DNA of 64,000 nt from Cenococcum geophilum 1.58 (lineage: Eukaryota; Ascomycota; Dothideomycetes; Gloniales; Gloniaceae): the NCBI GenBank assembly GCA_001692895.1, contig KV748182.1:1616341-1680340 (forward strand), given 5' to 3'. Positions 47,723 through 56,843 of the stretch are shown one piece after another. The translations under genes and the position numbers were made by a program. Every line of letters begins with the position of its first letter. The stretch's first letter is position 1. The notes below the pieces were generated by a model. It was not told the DNA's origin. It made no database searches and saw only the letters and a list, made by a program, of their open reading frames with translations.

Positions 47723-48443
47723 CCTAAGTTAAATAGATAATATACTATAGTATTATTATATTAAGGGAAGTATTACTAGAAAATTTCTTAACCAGCTAGT
47801 AAGACTAAGTATATATATTACTAAATAGAATCTGCTATCCTATATAGTTAAAGACATTAAATTATAGCTTAAGACCTTAAAATAAAATAATTTTATTTCT
47901 AAAAGTAGACTATAAGTTCGCGTACGCTATATAGCTTTTATTAAGTCTAGTATAAAGAAGTATAGTTTTATAGATAAAGATAAAGATAAAGATATTCTTA
48001 AATCAATAAGATATAAAAGAGAAAGTAAAGAGGTCTAATAGAAAAGAGACTTAAGATTAGCTTTGTATTTTATAATTATAACTTTATAAACTTATATAAT
48101 AACCTAAACCGCTTAAAAATAATATAAGACTATATCCAATCTCTATAGAGATAGTAATCCTTATTGTATTAATAGTAGGATTCTTACTAATAAGTTTTAT
48201 ATAGATAGGTTAAAGAGAGGTTATCTAGTTAAATAGCTAAATAAGTATATTATTATTATTATTAATTCTATTTAATATCTAATACGGTTACTATCTAGGT
48301 CTATATAGACTAATACCGTAAGATAGGTATAAAAAACCTCTAAGGGAGACGTAAGAGGTAATATAGTATATACCTTACTAGGTAATATACCCGTACTATA
48401 TCAATAGGAGGGAAAATACTACTAGGTCGCTATTCTAAGACTC
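47723..48443. other. Unassigned AT-rich remnant
   Basis: No element edge, tandem array or recognisable frame is seen. A run of TTA repeats lies near 48250. Frames on the + strand near 48150-48420 have few stops other than TAG/TAA but resemble nothing known to me. Confidence 0.4.
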
Positions 48444-49204
48444 TTATAAGGGAGTATCCTAATTTCCTATCTTACTCTATCTACCACTTATATTACACTT
48501 TTATAACTTTATAGATTGCTATAAGATTTCTATATACCTACCCTTCCTTCCCTATATATATATATATACATTATCTATAGTTCTCCTACTTATAGTATAA
48601 ATCTAGTTTTATATAACCTTCTACCCTAAAGGAATAGTGGAATAAACTAGGTATCTTATCCTAGGTCCCTATCTTCTATATCTAATAATATACTTAATCT
48701 AGTATTATACTCCTAGCTAAGTACCTATACTATTAACAATATTAGAATAAAGCTAGGTAGATTAATATATAGAGGAAGACGAAATACTAAATGCCGTGCG
48801 TTTAGTAAATTTAGGCTAAATAGATAAAGTAGTATATAAGGCAGGTAGTTAAGAGGCTTATTATAGGTCTTCTACCTATAAGGTATATTGTTTAATTACG
48901 CGTATATAGTTATACTATATAGAAAGAAGGGATTTATTAGAGGTAGATTACCGTAGTTTAATAGCTCGAAATTATATATTAAGAGACGTAGTAGCTATAT
49001 TTTAAGTCTTTACTAGGGCTTACCCTCCTAGTAAGAAATTTTTTCCTATCGCTACTACGTCGTAGCGCCCGCGATGCGCTACCGTATATACGTCTCTGCG
49101 TCGACTCTAATAGTCTATTAACACGATTTTAATAAAACACTAATAGTACTGCTAGGTTTCTGGGCTCTACTACGTAGAGGTATAGAGGCCGATTTTATAG
49201 AGCC
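48444..49204 (-). repeat. Repeat S, copy 2
   Basis: The inverted paralog of 33340-34051 (761 bp), running from CTTATAAGGGAGT to the GATTTTATAGAGCC end. The head at 49050-49200 keeps the R-like block with GTCTCTGCGTCGACTC. It gives the second anchor for the edges of the S family. No terminal inverted repeats or target duplication were found. Confidence 0.55.
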
Positions 49205-49229
49205 TAGTATATAATAATTAAATAGTATT

Positions 49230-49622
49230 TCCTTACTTTTAACGCCTAGGCCTATTTTAGAAAGATAGTAATAATAAAATAACCTACTTTACCTCTTAAC
49301 TTTTAGTAGTATTTACTTCTAGTATACTAACTAATAAAGGGTTTATACGTTTAATTCCTACCTTAGAAATTTTTAGGTCCCCTAATTAGAAGGATTTCTT
49401 AACTAAAAAATTAATTAATAATTATAAAGGTTCTAAATGGTATTTTAATATCTTATATTCCTAAATTATTAAGTTTCTCAATAAAAGCTACTTAGTTAAT
49501 CTTTATTTACCTATACTATAATAATTAGCTAAGAGTTGTTATCCTATATACTAGTATCTCCTTTAGATCCTAAAGTCGTTGCCCTTAACAGCATTATTGC
49601 TGTCGCTACTTTTAGTAGTATT
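49230..49622 (-). pseudogene. Gag N-terminal fragment of an LTR1-related element
   Basis: The minus strand from about 49622 reads LLKVATAIMLLRATTLGSKG and DTSI, clearly related to the gag start of elements A and B (MLLKAVAITALTAATTLGLG). A more divergent gag segment follows down to about 49240, where S copy 2 is near. The first Met is ATA or lost. It is a truncated and diverged relative of LTR1. Confidence 0.55.
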
Positions 49623-49632
49623 TTCGCTATTA

Positions 49633-50020
49633 CCTACCACAACCATAGTAGGCTAGGTATATAAATAGATAAAAAAGAGAAGACGCTTAATACCTATAGA
49701 GTATATACCTAATAGATTAACTTTAGTTTTATTCTAAGATTTACTATAAAGAGAGAGAACTATCTAGGTAGGGATTGTAATCCTTTAAATAGATAACCTA
49801 ACTTCTAAGAATATACTTAGTACGTTAGGTATATAAGGTAAGGATATAGATAAAGAGTCTAATTAATAGAATAATAGGGTATATTATATAGATAGACAAA
49901 TCCTTAAGAGAAAGGAGGAGTCTATATACAAGGTAAGAAAGGGTTTTCCCTAGGTATATATAGCGTATATACCTCGCGGCTATATAACCATCTGCTTAGG
50001 CTTTACTTAATAATACCCCC
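49633..50020 (-). repeat. Divergent LTR1-like LTR
   Basis: Shares with LTR1 the blocks AGGCTAGGTATATA, ACCTAATAGATTAACT, TTCTAAGATTTACTATAA and GAGAACTATCTAGGTAGGGA in the same order, then diverges. A run of C followed by TTTT lies at 50020-50035 and could be a polypurine tract on the minus strand. The edges are approximate. Confidence 0.5.
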
Positions 50021-50198
50021 CCCCCTTTTAAAAAGGGTTGTCCCCAATTCTTTACGTACTTAAGCCTTAATAAACCCCTATAAAAACCTTAATAAGGGAA
50101 AATTAGAAGGGAAAGAGTGCCCTAATTTTATATATAAAAAGATAGGTATATATACTTCGCTAGTAAGTTATAGGTTATTTATATATATCCATAGCGCG

Positions 50199-50510
50199 TG
50201 TTACGAAGTAAGTATAAGCGACAATAATACATAGCGAAGTAAATATTATTAAACTATATATATAAACTGTATAATAAAAGTAAAACGTTATATAAAGAAA
50301 GAGAGTAGGAAAATAGAAAGAAAGGGTATATATTATTAGCTAAATTTAGTAGGATTTGGTAGAACTTGGCGGAATATAGCAGAATATAGTAGATTGCCGT
50401 TAGATTGCCGCAGATTGCCATTAGATTGCTATCTTATGGTCGGTTTTTAGTTATTAAGTTGGTAGAAATAGGTAGACGTATATAAGGCATTATAGGGGTA
50501 TTCCATAACA
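50199..50510 (-). repeat. LTR2 solo LTR
   Basis: A 312-bp copy of the Gypsy-2 LTR from TGTTACGAAG to CCATAACA without internal sequence. Flanks are GCGCG and GTGCA, which differ by one C-to-T and one G-to-A and can be a RIP-diverged 5-bp duplication. Compared with 26669-27026 it lacks a segment near the middle and has an extra GATTGCCATTA unit. Confidence 0.75.
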
Positions 50511-50829
50511 GTGCAAAGATATTAAAAAACTTTAACTATTAGTTAAAGTTATCTAATTAGTTAGATTTGCCTTACTAAGACTTCCCCGCATTTAACTAAG
50601 CTAATAGTGATTTTCTATACCTGGTATAAAAAATCCTAATTATTCTATTTAGGGCTTATCTAAATTTAGTAGACTATAAGATATATTCTAAAGGCTCGCT
50701 TATATAAGTAGGTTACTAATACTTTACGAGTAGGTTAAAAGTTATTTATATATAGCTAGACTTATAGACAGTAAGGTAGTATACCTATTAACCGCCGCTA
50801 ACCCTATACTTTAGCCTTATAGCAACGTA
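50511..50829. other. Gypsy-3-like trace and unassigned sequence
   Basis: About 70 bp at 50525-50595 resemble the Gypsy-3 3' untranslated region (compare 44990-45050). The remainder to 50829 shows nothing assignable, and it is continuous with 51250-51301 across the MITE. Confidence 0.4.
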
Positions 50830-51249
50830 TTAGCTAGCTACCTAAGCTACCTTAAAACCTACTAAAAAGTCGCATTTTTAAAGCCTTACATCTAAACAAC
50901 CATTTAGTTAAATTTTATAAAAATTTAAACACTACGTCTTTAAGATATAAAAATTAAGAATATAATACTCTTTATATCTTTTCTTAATCGTGCTTAAAAT
51001 GGAAAGGGAAAACGCATTTTCTCTATATAAATTTCTTCACCTTTTCCCCCATTTCTTAAGATTAACATAACGCCCTAATTATACACGTTATAGGTAAGTA
51101 AAATAGTATTAGGCCGTCTTAGAATAACTATATCTAAAATTTTAGCAATTTTGGCTTTATTGTTGTGGAATTATCAACCTTTAAAAATGCGACTTTTTGG
51201 TGGGTTTTAGGGTGGCTTAGGTAGCTAGCTAGCTCGACTAGGTGGCTGA
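50830..51249. mobile_element. MITE Z, copy 1 (foldback, TA duplication)
   Basis: A 420-bp element with TA on both sides (50828-50829 and 51250-51251) and terminal inverted repeats of more than 50 bp. The arms share AGCTACCTAAGC and AAAAAGTCGCATTTTTAAAG and contain tandem CTAGCTAG units. The left arm lacks a piece of the outer repeat present on the right. TA duplications suggest Tc1/mariner relatedness. The arm sequence AAAACYCACCAAAAA is shared with the element at 59299. Confidence 0.7.
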
Positions 51250-51301
51250 TACGTTATACTAGCGTAGCGCGTATATACTTTACGCGTAGGTTATAGGTTA
51301 C

Positions 51302-51671
51302 TATTATAGGACACCCCTATAACACCTTATACACGCCTACTTATTTTTACTAACTTAGTAATTAGAAACCGACTATAAGACTATAATTTGCTACGACCTA
51401 TAATAATCTAACGGCAATCTACCTTATTTTATTATATTTCGCTAAGTTTTACTAAATCCTACTAAGTTTTACTAGGACTATTACCTAAATTCTATTCTAC
51501 TCTATATATATATTAACTAAATAATTAAGTTAATAATATATACCTTTTTTTCCCGTTTTCTTGTCTTCTTTTCTTATATAACGTTTTAACTTTATTATGC
51601 AGTTTATATATATAGCTTAATAGTATCTACTTTGTTATATATTATTGCCGCTTTATACTTATTCCGTAATA
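51302..51671 (+). repeat. LTR2, 5' LTR of the second Gypsy-2
   Basis: A 370-bp reverse-complement match to 26669-27026, from TATTATAGGACACC to CCGTAATA. Strongly RIP-mutated. Gag follows on the + strand. Confidence 0.85.
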
Positions 51672-51699
51672 CTATATTATATTAAATCTATACCTTATA

Positions 51700-52702
51700 C
51701 TACCTTACTTCACTCTATTTAATATATAAAATAATCTAAAAGCCCTTATATCTATAACTAACTTATATAATGTATTTACTAAGAAAAGCCTAAGAAAGGC
51801 CTTTATAGACGCCCTTACTTAATAAAAGGCCTAATATTAAGAGATAATTAGATCTCTAAGAAAAGAAGCCTTTTATAGCGACCCTAACTAAACCGCTATA
51901 GTATAAAGGAAACTAAATAAAATAATATAGGGCTCTAAGAACTTCCTATTATACTTTGCCTCTTAGTTATCTAGGACCTATAAGGATCTAGATATTATAA
52001 ATATTAATGCTAAAACCCTCTCTTACGCCCTAAAAGGATTTCCTAAATATAAATAACGCATTAAATATAGCTTTTGTTTTAAGTGCGGAAGTAATACCTA
52101 TATCTTAAGCTACTACCCTATCTCGCTACCCTAAATATATATATAAATAACTACTATAGGCGGTATATCGCTGTCCTAAATATATAAATGGACAACTAAT
52201 ATAAGCAACCAATTATCTTAAGTAGGCCCTATCTACTAACCCTAATTATTATTTAGCTCTAAGTTATTATCTAGTAAACACTATTTATAAGGATAAAGCT
52301 ATAATTAATACGCTATAAAAACTCCGCCCTAATTGCCTTTAAAAAAAGGTCCTAGAGCTAAGTCGCTCTTTAAAATAGCGCTACCTTAGGATCTTGTTAA
52401 ATACTTTAGATATTATAAACTTTAACTTTTAGAATTACAGTATAACCATTAACTACTATCTTTAGTATAATGGTTAATAGGTTAATACTAAGTCTTAATT
52501 AAGATAGGAGCTAGTAGTATAGGATTTATTAATAAAATCTTTATATAAGATAATAGTTTTACCTTAACCCCCTTAACTAGCATATTAATATATTTGGATT
52601 TAATAGCAAACACACTATTTTAGGTTATATTACCTATATAGTGTTCCTAAAACTCTAATACCTAAACTATAAAGAATTAATTAGACTTTTTGTTACTACC
52701 TT
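51700..52702 (+). pseudogene. Gypsy-2 second copy: gag end and protease
   Basis: A shortened gag (the start and middle are deleted relative to 25709-26634) leads to a zinc knuckle CFKCGSNTYILSYYPI at about 52078-52125. There CX2C is intact and the His and last Cys are Tyr. The protease block IKIGASSIGFINKIF is at about 52503-52548, with DTGA decayed to KIGA. Reading stops at GTTACTACC (52694-52702), where the TIR element begins. Confidence 0.75.
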
Positions 52703-52833
52703 ATTGGGAAAATATTCGTAAGATAAGATTTAAGTAGACTTTGTTTAGCGCGTTTCGCGTAATTAATATACAATTTAACTAACTCGACACGCAATTAACT
52801 AACTTAATATATTTAAAAGTTAAATAATACCTA

Positions 52834-52935
52834 GTTAATCTACTTAATAACTTTAAAAGCTAACTGCATATTCCTTAATACGCAGTTAACCTACTTAATA
52901 ACTCTAAAAGCTAACCGCACATTTCTTAATATATA
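52834..52935. repeat. 51-bp tandem repeat, two units
   Basis: Units 52834-52884 and 52885-52935 both begin GTTAAYCTACTTAATAACT and differ mainly by transitions. A shorter related piece lies just upstream. It lies in the left half of the TIR element. Confidence 0.7.
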
Positions 52936-53004
52936 ATTAAGGTAAAGTTATATACTATATATTTAACTATTATATATAATCTAATATAATCTTATATAAT
53001 TTTA

Positions 53005-53053
53005 TATAAGCTTTGCAGTGTGAGGAATTATATAAACGACTTGATTGTGAATG
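53005..53053 (-). repeat. Truncated Copia 3' LTR end
   Basis: It matches the terminal 49 bp of the LTR at 55756-55990 (CTTTGCAGTGTGAGGAATT shared). The outer edge TATAAG is the RIP form of TGTGAG. The RT arm joins at a shared CATTC. The adjacent TTTTA shows this is the real element end. Confidence 0.75.
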
Positions 53054-53063
53054 CGGCTGCTAT

Positions 53064-53212
53064 CCCTTAGCACGGTACTTCGCGTCCTACCGGTATCGAT
53101 AAGAGCTAGCCAATAAAATCAATAGGATCAAGGCTCCGTGGCCATACGCGTACTTTTGATTCTGGTGTTCGCGCATAGACCACTTAATCGTAGGACGCTA
53201 CCGTGCTAAGGG
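53064..53212. mobile_element. MITE Y, copy 2
   Basis: A 149-bp element with ends CCCTTAGCACGGTA and TACCGTGCTAAGGG, flanked by AT (53062-53063 and 53213-53214). It lies in the left RT arm of the Copia palindrome. The right arm at 53700-53710 has the uninterrupted codons for LMAIAAAF with a single AT at 53705-53706. This pair shows a 2-bp AT target duplication. It is not RIP-mutated and has no coding capacity. Confidence 0.82.
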
Positions 53213-53437
53213 ATAGCCATGAGAGCACGGAATATTCGAGCAGCTAGGGTTGCTGCATAGGTCTCTTCTTCGGTGATCTGCAGGTCTCCGCGGACACATA
53301 GTCGAGCTTTAAGCTTCTGTAGGTAGCCGTCGCTGTCGAGCTTATATTTGAAGACCCATTTCAGTGGAAGGATCTGCTCATTGCTTGCCTCTTCCTTTGG
53401 TACGATTTTGAATGTCCCTCGACGTTTTAGGTCATTG
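53213..53437 (-). pseudogene. Copia RT fragment, sense arm of palindrome
   Basis: The minus strand encodes the start of a Copia RT domain: NDLKRRGTFKIVPKEEAS, then LPLKWVFKYKLDSDGYL, KARLCVRGDLQ and TYAATLAARIFRALMA. The LP-x-KWVFK and KARL-x-VRGD blocks are typical of Copia RT. It is an exact inverted copy of 53482-53706 as far as can be read by eye. The YVDD active site lies further downstream and is absent. The frame is broken by MITE Y and then by the LTR remnant. Confidence 0.8.
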
Positions 53438-53481
53438 TATCCTTTGACTACTGGCTTTCAAAAGGCCATGGAAAAAGAATG

Positions 53482-53706
53482 CAATGACCTAAAACGTCGA
53501 GGGACATTCAAAATCGTACCAAAGGAAGAGGCAAGCAATGAGCAGATCCTTCCACTGAAATGGGTCTTCAAATATAAGCTCGACAGCGACGGCTACCTAC
53601 AGAAGCTTAAAGCTCGACTATGTGTCCGCGGAGACCTGCAGATCACCGAAGAAGAGACCTATGCAGCAACCCTAGCTGCTCGAATATTCCGTGCTCTCAT
53701 GGCTAT
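53482..53706 (+). pseudogene. Copia RT fragment, inverted arm of palindrome
   Basis: The same 225 bp as 53213-53437 in opposite orientation, so the RT sense is on the + strand against the rest of the element. The loop between arms (53438-53481) carries upstream RT codons (TTGFQKAMEKE). Past the arm the frame runs AAAFD to 53725. There ATCGAATGC is both the RT codons (complement) and the IEC codons of the gag-pol ORF, a 9-bp junction. The 181-codon open frame starting at 53348 is a chimera of both arms and antisense gag-pol, not a gene. Confidence 0.8.
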
Positions 53707-55402
53707 AGCAGCCGCATTCGATTTTGAGTGGTGCTCGTTCGTCGATTACCTCTTCGAGCTCTACGCCATTGACGTGCTTAGGAAGCTGCTCAATAGCGTT
53801 AGGTCCTGCATGGCCCAGAATTTTGTGCCATTTTGTAGCTGTGGCTCCGACTGGTTTACGGGCCATTCTGCTTGGTTGATGTCTTCTTATTGAGAAGGTC
53901 GATTGAGTTGTCGAATCTAGGGTATTCGTAGGCTTAGGCTGTCTGTGAATCAGCGCCCAATGGCCCCCTAGTCGTTTCGCATAGCATACCGTTTTGCCAG
54001 TTGCTAGACGGTAGAGCAAGTTTCGTCCTGAGTCGAAATGGATATCGTTATCTGTAGCCCTTGATAGTGCTACGATATTTGTAAACATAGTAGGTACTAG
54101 TGCTACATGGGATAGCTTCATTTTTGACTTCCCAGTAGGTGTATCAACAGTAATAGTTACTGTTCCGTAGGCTTGAATCTTCTCGAAATTTCTGCCAGCA
54201 ATTAGGTAGTCGTCTTCTGCTGCTGGGTAGGAGAAGGTAAAGTCTTCTTGGTTGTTGCAGACGTGGGTATCTGCACCAGGGTCGAGTATCCAGGTGTTCT
54301 GGAGTTCGAATGGAAATTGACCAGTACTAAACACAGCAGCATGGCTAGTCGGTGTTTTAGAAGGTGGTGTTTTGGAATCAAAATCAATTGTAGATTCTGT
54401 GCTCTTTGCTTCCTGTTCTTCTGTGTTTTTTCGGATTCGATCGACCATACGTTTAACCCAAGGTATAAATGAGATCATTTCATCTACTTTCTGCTGGATG
54501 TGTGGATCTGGTTTCCATCCTTGAGGGCGCTTCTGCTCGACAATGTAGTGGCAGTCGTCGTATCGATGTGTGAGGCCGCATATGCATTTCTTATGCCATA
54601 TCGAATTGGAATTGGAATTGGTATTGTTTTGAAGAGTTGCAAAGGCAGAGTGATTTGTAGTAGTGGTAGGAAATGCTTGCTGCATGCGGTAATGTTCTTT
54701 GAATTCTTCAATTAGATCAATGATAGATGGGGCTGCTTCGTCCTTTTGTTCCTTGCGAATAAGGTCTACTTCTAGTGCCCCTGCGAAGCTAGAAGAGATA
54801 GGTTTGATTGCTCGAATAAAATCATAGTATGGTCTGAATCCTTGTACGTCTAGTAGGTCCAACTGCTCCGCAAGTTTGTAGATGTTCCGCCAGCTGTTCA
54901 ACCATTTATCGATGCTTTGGTTTTGATTGTAGGTCTTCAGAGCCGTGTATTGATTGAGGACGTCGTGTTTTCGACCTGAGGTGGTAGGGGCAAGTGCAGT
55001 CTTCAATGCTTGAAGCCGTGCGTGTACCGTTTCGAGGCCGTCGATGAGTGGAAGGTAGGCTACCGATGTCGAGCGAACGATGTAGTTGCTGATACCGTTT
55101 ATAGCCTGTTTTTGCTTCTCGTATATGCGCAGATCGTCTTTGTATTCAGCGTAGAGCTGGTTGTAGGCGGTGAGCCGGGTAGGGTCTAGCTTTGCTATCG
55201 ATGCAGCCGTGGGTAGTATGTCCCTTGGTGTGGGCCGATTCGGTGGTTCCAGCTTTAGAAGCTTGTCTTTCTTTTTGGATGGGTCGATATACTGCCATAC
55301 CTCGTTGGTTTTGGCTGTGTCTTGGATGATAAAGAACCATTGAATCCAATCGGATGGCTTGTCAAGGATGAGGTTGATTTTTGATTCGGTAGAGGTCGTC
55401 AT
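53672..55402 (-). CDS. Copia gag-protease ORF, truncated before integrase
   Basis: An open frame of 576 residues without stops. The N-terminal half is a Copia gag of the UBN2/DUF4219 type (DWIQWFFIIQDTAKTNEVW at about 18-36). A zinc-knuckle-like CICGLTHRYDDCH is at 273-285, with one Cys spacing shorter than CX2C. The aspartic protease motif is LDPGADTHVC at 373-382, where D-P-G-A replaces the common D-S-G-A. The GAG-pre-integrase part (KWHKILGHAGPNAIEQLPKH) is at 524-543. Real homology ends at IEC (561-563). The last 13 residues come from the inverted RT fragment. A normal Copia polyprotein exceeds 1200 residues. The leader to the LTR is about 350 nt. It may be expressed but cannot complete a life cycle alone. 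Confidence 0.88.
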   Translation of the reverse strand: MTTSTESKINLILDKPSDWIQWFFIIQDTAKTNEVWQYIDPSKKKDKLLKLEPPNRPTPRDILPTAASIAKLDPTRLTAYNQLYAEYKDDLRIYEKQKQAINGISNYIVRSTSVAYLPLIDGLETVHARLQALKTALAPTTSGRKHDVLNQYTALKTYNQNQSIDKWLNSWRNIYKLAEQLDLLDVQGFRPYYDFIRAIKPISSSFAGALEVDLIRKEQKDEAAPSIIDLIEEFKEHYRMQQAFPTTTTNHSAFATLQNNTNSNSNSIWHKKCICGLTHRYDDCHYIVEQKRPQGWKPDPHIQQKVDEMISFIPWVKRMVDRIRKNTEEQEAKSTESTIDFDSKTPPSKTPTSHAAVFSTGQFPFELQNTWILDPGADTHVCNNQEDFTFSYPAAEDDYLIAGRNFEKIQAYGTVTITVDTPTGKSKMKLSHVALVPTMFTNIVALSRATDNDIHFDSGRNLLYRLATGKTVCYAKRLGGHWALIHRQPKPTNTLDSTTQSTFSIRRHQPSRMARKPVGATATKWHKILGHAGPNAIEQLPKHVNGVELEEVIDERAPLKIECGCYSHESTEYSSS

Positions 55403-55494
55403 TTTTTGAATTTTGACAGGTTAATAAGGGTCTAGGTTAGGGTCTAGTTAGCGTCTTGGCGTAACCTTATTTGGACGTTCCGAACTTTTAATTT

Positions 55495-55590
55495 GATTCG
55501 TCAGTTCGTCCGTCGGTCGGTCGTACGGTCGGTCGGGTTCGGTTCGGTCGATGTTCGATGTATTCGATGTTCGATCGTCCGTCCGTTTGG
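55495..55590. repeat. Low-complexity CGGT/CGAT-rich leader
   Basis: Overlapping CGGTCGGT and TTCGATGT units lie in the Copia leader between LTR and gag. CpG-rich and unmutated. A 14-bp direct repeat AGGTAGTGCGATCC occurs twice downstream, near 55711 and 55733. Confidence 0.6.
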
Positions 55591-55744
55591 TAAATAAAGA
55601 TAATCACGAGTACAAGAGCGGTACCTGGAAGAAGCTCGAAACACTGCAAAGGTGGTAGAAGTAGTGACTTCTTAGATGAGGTAGTAGATTGATGGTGCAA
55701 TAGGTAGTGCGATCCAGGTGATTGCTCAGCAGGTAGTGCGATCC

Positions 55745-55755
55745 GGGCTCATAAC
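55745..55755 (-). other. Copia primer-binding site, half-tRNA type
   Basis: Directly inside the 5' LTR the + strand reads GGGCTCATAAC, the anticodon-loop sequence of initiator tRNA-Met (anticodon CAT underlined by CTCATAA). Copia and Ty5 are known to prime from such an internal tRNA-iMet half. The position at zero distance from the LTR fits. Confidence 0.72.
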
Positions 55756-55990
55756 TGTGAGCTTTGCAGTGTGAGGAATTGCATAAACGACTTGATTGTG
55801 AATGTAGCTCTAAAGCCTCTATATATACACGAAGAAGGTGGAGGTAATAAGACATAATGGGGTAATAGGTAACTGAAATGGGAACAGTGATCTGCAAGCA
55901 ATATTGATCTGCAATCAATATATAGGGTGGCGTTAACGCTGTCTTGGAGCCTTCCAAGCGGTCTCAGCACAGTGTCGGTAGTCGGTTACA
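55756..55990 (-). repeat. Copia 5' LTR
   Basis: The 235-bp LTR runs on the minus strand from TGTAACCGACTACCG to GCAAAGCTCACA. A TATATATAC motif lies near 55818-55826. It shares its ends with the solo LTR at 44081-44273. TTTTA follows at 55991. Confidence 0.88.
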
Positions 55991-56009
55991 TTTTATATAG
56001 TCTTATTAC

Positions 56010-56205
56010 TTAGAGGCTCTATATAAGGCTTTATATAAGGCTTTATACAAAGCTTTATACAAGGCTCTGTATAAGGCTCTATATAAGGCTCTATATAAGG
56101 CTCTATATAAGGCTCTATACGAAGCTTTATATAAAGCTCTACGTATAAAGGCTTTGCACAAAGCTCTGCGTATAGAGGCTTTATATAAAGCTCTATATAT
56201 ACCTC
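56010..56205. repeat. 12-bp minisatellite, GGCTCTATATAA type
   Basis: About sixteen units of a 12-bp motif (AAGGCTCTATAT and variants with TTTATA or GTATA). The minus-strand open frame here only translates the repeat into YIEP-like units and is not a gene. The core AAGCTCTAY is shared with the minisatellite of the hAT element at 60560-61340. Confidence 0.85.
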
Positions 56206-56279
56206 TACCGCTCTATCTCTCACCCCCCCTTTTTCTCTATATCCTCCCTACCTAGGGAGGTACCAGAACGACAGCTAGT

Positions 56280-56545
56280 AGAGAACTATTGCTAAAACTA
56301 GACGACCGTTACTAGAACTAGATAACCGTTACTAGAACTAGATAATAACAACTAGCTAGCAAACACTATAAACGATTTAATTAATTGATTAAATTAAGGT
56401 AGTATAGATAGGTAGGTATAAATAGGTGAGTAGATATAGATAGGTAAGTAGATATAGATAGGTAAGTAGATATAGATAGGTAGGTAGATATAGATGGGTA
56501 GGTAATATAGATAGGTAAATAGATATAAATAGGTCTATATCTACT
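56280..56545. repeat. Two further minisatellites
   Basis: Three units of about 22 bp (ACCGTTACTAGAACTAGATA) span about 56290-56350. Then come about seven units of an 18-bp motif (TAGATATAGATAGGTAAG) from about 56400 to 56540. Between them is the near-palindrome ATTTAATTAATTGATTAAAT. All lie in the right half of the TIR element. Confidence 0.75.
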
Positions 56546-56843
56546 ACTCTTAGTAGCTACTTTATATATATTATATAAAAAAGTATATATAATTTACCCC
56601 ACTAGCTTTATAAATGGCTTTAAAATAGCCTTTATTTATTATTTATTATCTAAAATATACTATTAGTATAAAAGAGGTAAATAGCTCTATAGTTACTAAA
56701 TGCGCAGATTACACGCAGGCTGCGTGTTAAAAAAACACGACATAGGTAAGTCGGTCGAGTTGCTAAATGCCCTCAACTACGCGCTAATTGCGTTAACCAC
56801 CAACCATTGAAGCTATTAAGAGGGTACCATATTTTGCCAATGC
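56546..56843. other. Right end region of the TIR element
   Basis: Plain AT-rich sequence to about 56700, then a less mutated, GC-richer stretch with ACGCAGGCTGCGTGTT and paired CGTGTT/AACACG words. It runs to the terminal repeat at 56829-56841. No coding sequence. Confidence 0.45.

Larger units (their letters stand above)
53005..55990 (-). mobile_element. Copia element, young but internally rearranged
   Basis: A 2986-bp insertion bounded by a perfect target duplication TTTTA (53000-53004 and 55991-55995). Order on the minus strand: a 235-bp 5' LTR, leader, a 576-codon gag-protease ORF, an inverted RT fragment, a short loop, the same RT fragment in sense, then only ~49 bp of 3' LTR (53005-53053). 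Integrase core, most of RT and RNase H are missing. The sequence is GC-richer than everything around it and its ORF is open, so it largely escaped RIP. Each palindrome arm is only 225 bp, below the length usually needed for RIP in Neurospora. Confidence 0.85.
52703..56843. mobile_element. Non-autonomous TIR element, opened by a Copia insertion
   Basis: Sequence between the two Gypsy-2 halves. Its ends share ATTGGSAAAATAT in inverse orientation (52705-52717 and 56829-56841). Without the Copia (53005-55990 plus 5 bp) it is about 1.15 kb. Its interior holds a 51-bp tandem pair and three minisatellites and no protein. Close to both ends are ACGCAG/CGCG-type subterminal words. The target duplication is at most CTTA and not certain, so the superfamily is open; a hAT-like or other cut-and-paste element is possible. 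Confidence 0.6.

Noticed and set aside
50020..50035. Telomeric or G-rich functional tract
   Set aside because: A single C run followed by T, better explained as a retrotransposon polypurine tract; no TTAGGG repeats occur in the window.
53061..53215. TA target duplication for MITE Y
   Set aside because: TA flanks can be drawn, but the empty site in the other palindrome arm (GCTATAGC, in frame) only fits an AT duplication with ends CCC...GGG.
53348..53893. 181-codon + strand frame
   Set aside because: A chimera: antisense RT arm, loop, sense RT arm and antisense gag-pol. Only the RT part is real coding sequence and is listed as such.
54202..55970. Several overlapping 61-117 codon frames around the Copia
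   Set aside because: Shadows of the 576-codon ORF or LTR/leader sequence without homology.
55993..56223. 76-codon repeat protein with YIEP units
   Set aside because: It is a 12-bp minisatellite read in one frame; a multiple-of-three period keeps any frame open.
52703..56843. Helitron
   Set aside because: The apparent lack of a target duplication suggested it, but the ends form an inverted repeat and show no TC start or CTRR hairpin end.
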